Origin: CAVQCT01 sp964520865
GTDB taxonomy: Bacteria > Zixibacteria > MSB-5A5 > GN15 > FEB-12
Assembly (NCBI GenBank): GCA_964520865.1
Contig: CAZFOY010000085.1
Span: 1 to 8,074, forward strand
Reading direction: 5' to 3'
DNA: 8,074 bases
This document shows, in pieces, positions 1 through 5,443 of this stretch. A model generated the notes under the pieces. That model searched no databases. It was given only the letters and a program-made list of their open reading frames with translations, and had not been told where the DNA came from. Position numbers and translations under genes: made by a program. Numbering within the stretch: the stretch's first letter is position 1; each line of letters opens with the position of its first letter.

Positions 1-72
1 CGGTGTAGCTCAGTTGGTTAGAGCAGCGGAATCATAATCCGCGTGTCCGGGGTTCAAGTCCCTGCACCGCTA
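1..72 (+). tRNA. tRNA-Met (anticodon CAT), 5' end cut by window edge
   Basis: The cloverleaf can be read directly. The D stem is GCTC/GAGC. The anticodon stem is GCGGA/TCCGC around the loop ATCATAA, with CAT at 34-36 of the tRNA. The T stem is CGGGG/CCCTG around TTCAAGT. The acceptor 3' strand CACCGCT and discriminator A end at 72. Pairing needs two more bases before position 1, so the gene starts just outside the window. The anticodon stem lacks the three consecutive G:C pairs of initiator tRNA, which points to an elongator Met; a lysidine-modified tRNA-Ile with the same CAT cannot be excluded. CCA is not encoded, since TTTG follows. Confidence 0.93.
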
Positions 73-138
73 TTTGTTTAAGGGGCGCGCGCATGATGCC
101 TCGCCCGAATTGCTTCCGCTAAAGCCTCCCAGCAGAGA

Positions 139-144
139 TATAAT
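139..144 (+). promoter_or_regulatory. Possible -10 box (TATAAT) between the tRNA and the small ORF
   Basis: A perfect TATAAT lies in the 143-bp gap after the tRNA, about 70 bases before the ORF at 216. No convincing -35 box sits 16-18 bases upstream; the nearest TTG-like hexamer, TTGCTT at 110-115, is 23 bases away. It could drive the small ORF or a longer transcript that includes the GH15 gene. The rest of 73-215 shows nothing else I can name. Confidence 0.35.
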
Positions 145-215
145 CCCGATTTGAGCCGTCCGGCAGGTCGGACTTTCCCGGCACATCTGCCGCGCTAACT
201 CGTTATGCACTGTAT

Positions 216-404
216 ATGAAAGAAGATAGCCCCAGTTTTGCGAATCCTCGGACGAATGTGCTTGCAGAAGCCTCGTCTCAGGACGATCTGAAACGAAAGC
301 CTGCCAGAAAACCCCCGAAACCGCGTAAGGTCCCGAAACGAAAACCGCCGGAGGAAATCCCGCCGCCGTCGAGAAAACCACCTCCGCGTAAACCACCACC
401 ATAA
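216..404 (+). CDS. Small proline/lysine/arginine-rich hypothetical protein (doubtful)
   Basis: This would encode 62 residues. The first 25 or so are mixed and polar. From about residue 26 to the end the protein is almost entirely P, K and R in repeated RKPP/PRKP-like units, and it ends in a run of prolines. There is no hydrophobic segment, signal peptide or cysteine, and I do not recognise a family. Such cationic polyproline tails occur in disordered nucleic-acid-binding or surface-binding segments, but that is only an analogy. No Shine-Dalgarno is visible before the ATG. The frame stays open upstream, and a GTG at 258 is an alternative start. A TATAAT box about 70 bases upstream slightly favours a real gene. 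It could equally be a chance ORF in GC-rich, low-complexity DNA. Confidence 0.33.
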   Translation: MKEDSPSFANPRTNVLAEASSQDDLKRKPARKPPKPRKVPKRKPPEEIPPPSRKPPPRKPPP

Positions 405-414
405 GTCGCGGTGC

Positions 415-463
415 GTCGTCTGATAACGTTCAACAAATAACCAGGTGAACATCGAAAGACGAC
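415..463. promoter_or_regulatory. Nested inverted repeat upstream of the GH15 gene
   Basis: GTCGTCT at 415-421 is exactly complementary to AGACGAC at 457-463. Inside it, GTTCA at 428-432 pairs with TGAAC at 446-450. The two stems are separated by a symmetric 6/6 internal loop and capped by a 13-base loop. It lies about 100 bases before the GH15 start and just after the stop of the small ORF. It could be an mRNA leader structure, an operator or a weak attenuator. There is no T-run, so it is not a standard intrinsic terminator. Confidence 0.35.
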
Positions 464-564
464 ACCCGACCGAGTCTCCGCTCGATACGACACTCTGAAA
501 CTGCACGAGAAAGACGATCTGCAAGGGAAGATCATCACTATTCACCCAGATTCGAACCAGGCAA

Positions 565-2403
565 ATGACAGAACCACCCGACTCACGAACACAAGAATCC
601 GCCTATCCGCCGATTTCCGATTACGGCTACATATCAGACTGCCACTCCGGCGCCCTGGTCTCCCGTACCGGGTCGATCGACTGGTGCTGTATGCCCCGAA
701 TCGACTCGGCAAGTTGTTTCGGACGCCTTCTTGACTGGGAAAATGGCGGCTACTGCAGGATCTCGCCAACCGGGAAGTACACCGTATCGCGTAACTACCT
801 GGACAGCACACTTATTCTGATCACCACATTTGAGACTAACTCAGGACGAGTCCGGCTCATCGATTTCCTCCCCATGCGAGAGGGAGGCGCCAGCGAACCG
901 CATCGCCAGCTTCTCCGGATAGTCGAGGGACTGGAAGGAGAAATGGAACTCACAGTAGAGGTCGCGCCGCGATTTGACTATGGCGCGATCAAGCCGTGGA
1001 TCAGGCAGTACGGCGGCAACGCCTTTGTAGCGATCGGCGGCTATCAGGGGCTTCTTCTGTCAGGAAATGTCAATCTCCAAATCGAGAAACGTCACCAGCT
1101 TTCCAGCACTTTCAGACTCAAGGCAGGTGAGCGGAAATATCTGTCTATTCTCTACCGACGCCCGGAGATTCTCGGCGAGCGAAGGGTCGATGTAATGCCT
1201 GACGATGAGGTCGACCGACGGTTCGAGGAAACGAAAGACTGGTGGTCGAGATGGATCTCGAAAGTTCAGTGCGGCGGTCCGCATAAAGACGAGGTGATAC
1301 GTTCGGCTATCGTGCTGAAGGGGCTTCAGAATGCTCCGACCGGCGCGATTGCGGCTGCAGCGACCACTTCGCTGCCCGAAGCATGGGGGAAAGCCCGCAA
1401 CTGGGACTACCGCTTCTCCTGGATCCGTGATTCCGTCTTCACGGTGCGGACGCTCGATCAGATCGGGTTCACCAACGAAGCGGACGGCTTTCGACGGTTT
1501 GTCGAGCGCAGCACGGCCGGAAGCGCCGAGGAGCTTCAAATCCTCTTCGGGGTTGGAGGAGAGCGCCGTCTGTACGAGCACGTTATCGACGAACTTCACG
1601 GCTATCGCGGAGCATCCCCGGTTCGATTGGGAAATGCGGCGGAGAGCCAGGTACAGCTCGATGTCTACGGCGAGCTGCTTGATCTCGCATGGAGCTGGCA
1701 CAAACGCGGACATTCACCGGACAAAGATTACTGGGAGTTCCTGACGGAGCTTGTCAACGACGCAGCAGGCAAATGGAGCGACCCGGACCAGGGACTCTGG
1801 GAGATGCGGGGGGAACCGAGGCATTTCGTGCAGTCAAAAGCGATGTGCTGGGTAGCGCTTGATCGGGGGGTAAAGCTCGCGAAAGATTTGGGCCATCGCG
1901 ACCTGGTCGAGGAATGGGAAAAAAGCCGCGATGAGATCCGCCGCGATGTGGAATCAAAAGGTTACGACTGCGAGCGCGGCGTCTTCACCCAGGCGTACGG
2001 ATATAAAGACCTCGATGCATCGCTTCTGCTCATGCCGATATTCGGATTCGTAGACTTCCTGGACGAGCGGATGATTCGAACGACCGATGCAATCCGCAAA
2101 GACCTGAATCAGAACGGCCTGATCCGTCGGTACTCCACGGATAACGACGGTATGGAAGGAGATGAAGGTACTTTTCTCGCCTGCACCTTCTGGCTCGCGG
2201 AGTGCCTGGCGCGGCAGGGTCGAATCGACGAAGCAAAGGAGGCTTTCGAGGTCGGCCTCGCCACCGGAAACGACCTCGGGCTGTTTGCGGAGGAATTCGA
2301 TGCTTCGAAAGGGGAGATGATGGGGAATTTCCCCCAGGGGCTGACTCACCTGTCGCTGATCGCTGCGGCAGTCGCCCTCTGGGAGGAGGCAAAGGAAACA
2401 TGA
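565..2403 (+). CDS. Glycoside hydrolase family 15 protein (glucoamylase / trehalase-like)
   Basis: The predicted protein has 612 residues, the usual length for bacterial GH15 enzymes of the glucoamylase/trehalase type. Members invert alpha-glucosidic bonds and release glucose from oligosaccharide ends or trehalose. The N-terminal beta-sandwich region begins with the typical YPPISDYGYISDCHSGALVS and SIDWCCMPRIDS blocks, which supports this start. The (alpha/alpha)6 barrel carries the hallmark ARNWDYRFSWIRDS at about 277-290, then the HGYRGASPVRLGNAA block. GLWEMRG contains the likely general acid E413, and FAEEFD at 574-579 the likely base E576/E577, followed by GNFPQGLTHL. No signal peptide or membrane segment is seen, so it is probably cytoplasmic. 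The Shine-Dalgarno is weak (CCAGG just before the ATG). The gene lies 36 bp upstream of a glucose dehydrogenase-like gene, probably in one transcript. Substrate (trehalose, maltodextrin or other) cannot be settled from sequence alone. Confidence 0.93.
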   Translation: MTEPPDSRTQESAYPPISDYGYISDCHSGALVSRTGSIDWCCMPRIDSASCFGRLLDWENGGYCRISPTGKYTVSRNYLDSTLILITTFETNSGRVRLIDFLPMREGGASEPHRQLLRIVEGLEGEMELTVEVAPRFDYGAIKPWIRQYGGNAFVAIGGYQGLLLSGNVNLQIEKRHQLSSTFRLKAGERKYLSILYRRPEILGERRVDVMPDDEVDRRFEETKDWWSRWISKVQCGGPHKDEVIRSAIVLKGLQNAPTGAIAAAATTSLPEAWGKARNWDYRFSWIRDSVFTVRTLDQIGFTNEADGFRRFVERSTAGSAEELQILFGVGGERRLYEHVIDELHGYRGASPVRLGNAAESQVQLDVYGELLDLAWSWHKRGHSPDKDYWEFLTELVNDAAGKWSDPDQGLWEMRGEPRHFVQSKAMCWVALDRGVKLAKDLGHRDLVEEWEKSRDEIRRDVESKGYDCERGVFTQAYGYKDLDASLLLMPIFGFVDFLDERMIRTTDAIRKDLNQNGLIRRYSTDNDGMEGDEGTFLACTFWLAECLARQGRIDEAKEAFEVGLATGNDLGLFAEEFDASKGEMMGNFPQGLTHLSLIAAAVALWEEAKET

Positions 2404-2439
2404 AATTGTCCAGCCAGCATTTGAAAGGTAAATGAAAGT

Positions 2440-3243
2440 ATGCGAAAACTACTCGAAGGACAGACGGCTGTCGTAACGGGAGCGAACTCAGGGATCGGTG
2501 AGGGAGTAGCGAGGGCTATGGCGGCGGCGGGCGCGAATGTTGTTGTCAATTACATCGTGGACGAGGATGTCGCAGAGGAGATCGTTGAATCTATCAGGCA
2601 CAATGGCGGGAAGGCGGTCAAGGTCAAAGGAGATGTAAGCAGCGAGGCTGACGTCGAGGCAATGTTCAAGGCGGCGATCGATCTCTACGGCACGGTGGAT
2701 ATTTTGGTGAGTAACGCCGGGATACAGCGGGACGCGAAATTCCAGGAGATGACGCTCGATCAATGGCACAAGGTGCTCGAAGTGAACCTGACCGGTGCGT
2801 TTCTTTGCGCGCGCACGGCGACGCAGGAGTTTCTCCGCAGGGGCGTGGTCGAAGATCGCTCGCGGGCGGCCGGTAAGATTATTTTTACCAGTTCGGTACA
2901 CGAAGCGATTCCGTGGGCGGGACACGCAAACTATGCAACGTCCAAGGGGGGGATTATGATGCTTATGAAAACAATAGCGCAGGAACTCGCGCCGCACAAG
3001 ATCCGCGTCAACAGTATCGGTCCGGGAGCAATCAAAACGAATATCAACAAGAGTGCCTGGAGTACGAAGGAAGAGCGCGACAAGCTGCTGACGCTGATAC
3101 CGTACGATCGGATCGGTGAACCGGCCGATATCGGATCGGTCGCCGTCTGGCTGGCCTCCGACGAAGCGGACTACATCACCGGCACGACGATCTTTGTCGA
3201 TGGCGGGATGATGCTGTATCCGGGATTCCGGACAGGGGGGTGA
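2440..3243 (+). CDS. Short-chain dehydrogenase, probably glucose 1-dehydrogenase
   Basis: This 267-residue classical SDR has a Rossmann nucleotide motif TGANSGIG at 13-20, the structural NAG at 92-94 and the catalytic set S152, Y165 and K169 (YxxxK). The segment from TSSVHEAIPWAGHANYATSK through RVNSIGPGAIKTNIN, together with the C-terminal GGMMLYPGFRTGG, closely resembles Bacillus glucose 1-dehydrogenases rather than FabG. Those enzymes oxidise beta-D-glucose to gluconolactone with NAD(P)+. The position right after a glucose-releasing GH15 enzyme supports this reading. An AAAGG Shine-Dalgarno at 2424-2428 lies 11 bases before the ATG, a little far. The gene ends with TGA and is followed by a convergent membrane-protein gene. 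Cofactor preference and the exact sugar are inference; other polyol or sugar SDR activities are possible. Confidence 0.9.
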   Translation: MRKLLEGQTAVVTGANSGIGEGVARAMAAAGANVVVNYIVDEDVAEEIVESIRHNGGKAVKVKGDVSSEADVEAMFKAAIDLYGTVDILVSNAGIQRDAKFQEMTLDQWHKVLEVNLTGAFLCARTATQEFLRRGVVEDRSRAAGKIIFTSSVHEAIPWAGHANYATSKGGIMMLMKTIAQELAPHKIRVNSIGPGAIKTNINKSAWSTKEERDKLLTLIPYDRIGEPADIGSVAVWLASDEADYITGTTIFVDGGMMLYPGFRTGG

Positions 3244-3285
3244 GCAGACCAAGACGTTCACGGATCTTATCAGGCAGGTGCTTCT

Positions 3286-3350
3286 CAGCAACTGCGTGGA
3301 TAAGAGATGAAACGTTGAATCGTTCTCAATCGAGCACCGACCAGTTGCTG
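3286..3350. repeat. 9-bp inverted repeat between convergent genes
   Basis: CAGCAACTG at 3286-3294 is the exact reverse complement of CAGTTGCTG at 3342-3350, with a 47-base spacer. It fills the 107-bp gap between the SDR and the convergent membrane-protein gene. No T-run follows on either side, so a terminator role is only possible, and chance is not excluded. Confidence 0.25.
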
Positions 3351-3680
3351 CTACGTACGCGGCAGCAAGATCCAACGAAACACCGCCCCGGCATAAGCGC
3401 CCGCGAAGGCGAAGAGGAGGGCCACGGACGAAGCATAGGTGCCGCTAAATACGATGTTCCACAGGGGGAGCCAGAGACCGACGGCTATGGCGGTGAGCCA
3501 GGCACGTTTCGGCTCGATCGTGCCGAGAATCGCCGAGGTGATCAGAATGAGACCGACCGTGATGCCGGTATCATCCCAGGCCGGGCGGGTATCGATCCAG
3601 CAAATCATCATGCCTGAAACGAGGGCCAGAATCAGAACTGCCGTTTGACGTGAATTCCACTTCATAGTCTTCATACGCAT
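3351..3680 (-). CDS. Small four-helix integral membrane protein, unknown function
   Basis: The product is 109 residues. After a short basic N-terminus there are four hydrophobic segments at about 12-29, 39-55, 60-77 and 82-105. The segment WIDTRPAWDDTGIT between helices 1 and 2 is conserved-looking: I have an impression of similar short membrane proteins in other bacteria, but no functional name. ATG codons at residues 1, 3 and 6 are all possible starts, and none has a good Shine-Dalgarno. The C-terminus ends in a basic PRT. The gene is alone on its strand here, converging with the SDR and preceded by a long repeat-rich spacer, so it is not obviously in an operon. The amphipathic pattern and start-to-stop integrity make it likely real. 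Confidence 0.7.
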   Translation of the reverse strand: MRMKTMKWNSRQTAVLILALVSGMMICWIDTRPAWDDTGITVGLILITSAILGTIEPKRAWLTAIAVGLWLPLWNIVFSGTYASSVALLFAFAGAYAGAVFRWILLPRT

Positions 3681-3804
3681 CGAATCGGCCGGAGGCTTGA
3701 CGAATTTAACGTATCGTTTTTCGTGGTCCGTTGGGCACGGCGCAGCAGGGGGGAATCCTTATGGGCCGCCGTCGGAAGATTCGGCATGTCACATCATCCC
3801 GTAG

Positions 3805-3839
3805 CCCACGTCGGTGAGGAGGGCAGACCGCCACGTGGG
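3805..3839. repeat. CCCACGT hairpin repeat next to the MITE array
   Basis: CCCACGT at 3805-3811 pairs with ACGTGGG at 3833-3839. GGT/ACC inside extends the stem past a small bulge. TTTT follows at 3840-3843 on the plus strand, so it has the form of an intrinsic terminator, but no plus-strand gene ends nearby. Its right end abuts a truncated copy of the next repeat family, suggesting that one element interrupted another. The rest of 3681-3804 shows nothing I can identify. Confidence 0.45.
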
Positions 3840-3995
3840 TTTTGCGCAAAGTCGAGATCGCGACGGCCTCACGCCCAACCGCCGTGATGAGCGCCTCGCG
3901 ATGACGAGGTCTCAGGTAAAGTAAGAGAATGGTTCCGGGATGTTACGGTCGACGAAAATGAATCACGCCACAATTCTGCCGAAATACTTCCTCCC

Positions 3996-4131
3996 TGTCA
4001 TTGCGAGGAGCAAAGGCTGAGCGGCAGCGAAGAGAAAGCGACGTGGCAATCTGGGCTTCGTCTTATGTTCGCAAAGTCGAGATCGCGACGACCTCACGCC
4101 TGACCGGCGTGATGAACGCCTCGCGATGACG
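3996..4131. mobile_element. MITE-like palindromic element, copy 1
   Basis: This 136-bp element begins with TGTCATTGCGAGGAGC and ends with GCCTCGCGATGACG, so its ends are near-perfect inverted repeats. Further inward are GTGGCAATCT and GAGATCGCGAC, also roughly complementary. It contains a hairpin TCACGCC-TGACC-GGCGTGA. CATTGCGAGGAGC...GCAATCT elements are familiar as dispersed intergenic repeats in several bacterial groups. No transposase is encoded, and I cannot identify a target-site duplication because the copies are tandem. Confidence 0.65.
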
Positions 4132-4221
4132 AGATCTCAGGTAAAGTAAGAGAATGGTTCCGAGATGTTGAGGGGGGACGAAAATGAATCACGCCACAAT
4201 TCTGCCGAAATACCTCATCCC

Positions 4222-4358
4222 TGTCATTGCGAGGAGCAAGAGGCTGAGCGGCAGCGAAGAGAAAGCGACGTGGCAATCTGGGCTTCGTCTTATGTTCGCA
4301 AAGTCGAGATCGCGACGGCCTCACGCCTGACCGGCGTGATGGACGCCTCGCGATGACG
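4222..4358. mobile_element. MITE-like palindromic element, copy 2
   Basis: This is a 137-bp copy of the element at 3996-4131, with the same TGTCATTGCGAGG left end and CCTCGCGATGACG right end. It has one extra base near the left (GAGCAAGAGG against GAGCAAAGG) and a few substitutions. It ends the tandem array, and unrelated sequence starts at 4359. A third, right-end-only fragment lies at 3844-3906. Confidence 0.65.
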
Positions 4359-4390
4359 GTATTCCGGATACCTCGATGTACATTCCTCAT

Positions 4391-4494
4391 GCGGGGGGCC
4401 CCACCTTCTAGGTGGGATCCCGCACGACTCTGGTCCCACCCGGAGGGTGGGGCACCGGAGAAGACCGAACCTGGACCCCTGCCTTCGCAGGGGT
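4391..4494. repeat. Cluster of three GC-rich hairpins (dispersed-repeat type)
   Basis: Three strong stems follow each other: CCCACCT/AGGTGGG at 4400-4416 inside a GCGGG/CCCGC outer stem (4391-4395 with 4419-4423); CCCACCC/GGGTGGG at 4435-4451 with a 3-base loop; and ACCCCTGC/GCAGGGGT at 4475-4494 with loop CTTC. The third, followed by GACAGA, looks like the widely dispersed CCCTGCGAAGGCAGGGG repeats in many genomes. The block probably reflects a repeat distinct from the array to its left. A terminator function is possible but not shown. Confidence 0.5.
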
Positions 4495-4551
4495 GACAGA
4501 CAAGGAAGAACCTGCCATAGATCCGCCTCCATCCGAAACGCACCAATACGA

Positions 4552-4577
4552 AATGGCGTCCCGTACGGGACGCCATT
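4552..4577 (-). terminator. Perfect 26-bp palindrome, likely terminator of the peroxiredoxin gene
   Basis: The half-site AATGGCGTCCCGT and its exact reverse complement join without a spacer. The palindrome starts 33 bases past the peroxiredoxin stop on the minus strand and continues there into TTTCGTATT, a weak T-rich tail. Position and shape fit an intrinsic terminator. The perfect symmetry would also suit a protein-binding site. Confidence 0.5.
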
Positions 4578-4610
4578 CGATCTAAGGAAGTGAAGTTTTG
4601 TGATATCAGG

Positions 4611-5321
4611 TCAGCTTGGCTGCCAGACTTTCCAGACATTGCCAACCAGATCAGGACCCGGTTTGAGGGTCAGTTTGCCCGGCTCCCATTCGGCAGGGCA
4701 GGCCTCGGCCCCCTGAGTCTTGCGGACGTGCTGGAAAGCGTGGATCTGGCGGATCGTTTCACCGATCATCCGTCCGACCGGCGGGGTCATGACTTCCATC
4801 GCCTGCACCACGCCGTCGGGATCGATCAGGAACCGTCCCCTGATGTTCACACCATTGTCTTCATCATAAACGCCGTACACTCGGCCCAGATTCCCGGCAC
4901 CGTCGGCCATCATCGGCCACGGGATACCGTCTTTAGTCATTTTGGAGAGTTCGTTCTCCTCCCAGGTTTTATGTACGAACGTACTGTCGGTGGAAGCAGA
5001 GAGCACTTCCACACCGAGCTTCTGAAGCTCGTCATACCGGCCGGCGACCGCCGACAATTCGGTCGGTCAGACGAAGGTGAAGTCGCCGGGGTAGAAGCAG
5101 AGCAGGACCCATTTGCCTGCGTAATCAGATAATTTGACGTTGATGAATTTTCCCCGATGATAGGCCGGGGCCTGGAAATCGGGAGCTTTGCCTCCCACTC
5201 TCACCGTTACCATGGGCTTTTCTCCTTCTCCCGTACGGGGCTCCAAATTTTTTTTGGATGCCGGCGTTTCGCCGATGACCGTACCGGTCGGCTTGGCGCA
5301 TCCAACTGAATCATCGCTCAT
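4611..5321 (-). CDS. prxU: Selenocysteine-containing 2-Cys peroxiredoxin (AhpC/Prx1 type), read through in-frame TGA
   Basis: Peroxiredoxins reduce H2O2 and organic peroxides through a peroxidatic cysteine in PxxxTxxC. Here the frame reads LCFYPGDFTFV, then TGA (5067-5069), then PTELSAVAGRY, in one frame with no indel. Selenocysteine therefore occupies the peroxidatic position, residue 85 of 236. P78 and T82 of the active site, the later Arg in NIRGRFLIDPDG (161/163), VHKTWEEN and the resolving cysteine C208 in ACPAEWEPG are all present, so the enzyme looks intact as a typical 2-Cys Prx. The chosen ATG has GGAGG five bases upstream (5327-5331). An internal ATG at 5211-5213 (residue 37, MVTVRVGGKAPDF) also has AAGGAG eight bases before it and would remove a linker-like extension containing C8. 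The gene has its own promoter region and terminator-like palindrome. Selenoprotein Prx (PrxU) is a known class; a nonsense mutation is the alternative. Confidence 0.85.
5015..5031 (-). promoter_or_regulatory. Second candidate SECIS stem-loop
   Basis: CGAGCTT and AAGCTCG form a perfect 7-bp stem with a CAG loop, about 35 bases downstream of the Sec TGA in the peroxiredoxin coding strand. The loop is about 42 bases from the UGA, slightly beyond the usual window for bacterial SECIS. It is an alternative to the hairpin at 5046-5068. Confidence 0.3.
5046..5068 (-). promoter_or_regulatory. Candidate SECIS hairpin directly at the Sec TGA
   Basis: On the mRNA, GACCG (starting with the GA of the UGA) pairs with CGGUC. 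After one bulged A, CCGA pairs with UCGG around an AUUG loop. This gives nine base pairs inside coding sequence immediately after the recoded codon, where bacterial SECIS elements lie. The loop is nearer to the UGA (8 bases) than in the Escherichia coli examples, so it may not be the functional element. An alternative fold pairs CCGGCGAC before the UGA (5082-5089) with GUCGCCGG after it (5041-5048). Confidence 0.4.
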
Positions 5322-5365
5322 TATTACCTCCAGTGCATCGCGTTTGACTGCGAACGTCACACCAG

Positions 5366-5396
5366 ATAATGAACGACTTATGGCTCTATTTGTCAA
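5366..5396 (-). promoter_or_regulatory. Likely promoter of the peroxiredoxin gene
   Basis: Read on the minus strand, TTGACA (5391-5396) is a perfect -35 box. CATTAT (5366-5371) is a 4/6 match to TATAAT at 19-base spacing, which is long; shifted -10 readings are possible. It would leave a leader of about 40 bases before the ATG at 5321. No gene occupies the region, so independent transcription of the peroxiredoxin is plausible. Confidence 0.45.
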
Positions 5397-5409
5397 GGAA
5401 GCATAGTGC

Positions 5410-5438
5410 GACGGTTTTCCGTCAGTTAACAGTTACGG
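5410..5438. promoter_or_regulatory. Hairpin plus CAGTTA direct repeat upstream of the peroxiredoxin -35 box
   Basis: GACGG-TTTT-CCGTC forms a small stem at 5410-5423. CAGTTA occurs at 5423-5428 and again at 5430-5435, a 7-bp period. The stretch 5419-5438, bounded by CCGT and ACGG, is also an imperfect dyad. It lies about 15-40 bases upstream of the TTGACA box, where an activator of a peroxide-response gene could bind. No known regulator motif is recognised. Confidence 0.25.
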
Positions 5439-5443
5439 AAAAA

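Larger units (their letters stand above)
3844..4358. repeat. Tandem array, about 2.3 copies of a 225-227-bp unit
   Basis: The segment at 3916-4140 recurs almost unchanged from 4141 to 4358, offset 225 bases at first and 227 later because of two single-base insertions. The 3' portion occurs a third time at 3844-3915 (GCAAAGTCGAGATCGCGACG at 3846, 4071 and 4298). Each unit is a palindromic element plus a spacer of 89-90 bp. ORFs crossing the array are translated repeats without family features. This is the main content of the roughly 930-bp gene-free stretch 3681-4610. Confidence 0.9.

Noticed and set aside
1..72. Initiator tRNA-fMet
   Set aside because: The anticodon stem lacks the three G:C pairs next to the loop, since its last pair is A:T.
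1060..1713. Long antisense ORF inside the GH15 gene
   Set aside because: It lies opposite a clear enzyme gene. It is a shadow of codon bias, without recognisable domains.
2488..3375. Long antisense ORF of 295 codons opposite the SDR
   Set aside because: The plus strand encodes a full SDR with all motifs. The antisense product is compositionally odd and resembles no family.
3844..4358. CRISPR array
   Set aside because: The unit is 225 bp with near-identical spacers and inverted ends, not short repeats with unique spacers.
4094..4645. Minus-strand ORF of 183 codons
   Set aside because: It crosses the tandem repeats, the hairpin cluster and the end of the peroxiredoxin gene. Its translation is repeat-derived and has no family features.
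5067..5069. TGA read as tryptophan or glycine under an alternative genetic code
   Set aside because: The GH15 and SDR genes both end with TGA, and tryptophan is encoded by TGG throughout.
4611..5396. Two separate ORFs or a frameshifted peroxiredoxin pseudogene
   Set aside because: Both halves are in the same frame with no indel, and the only interruption is a TGA exactly at the catalytic cysteine position. Selenocysteine explains this better than decay.
5322..5396. Longer N-terminus for the peroxiredoxin starting at 5396
   Set aside because: The added residues overlap the TTGACA promoter, while a strong GGAGG Shine-Dalgarno precedes the ATG at 5321.
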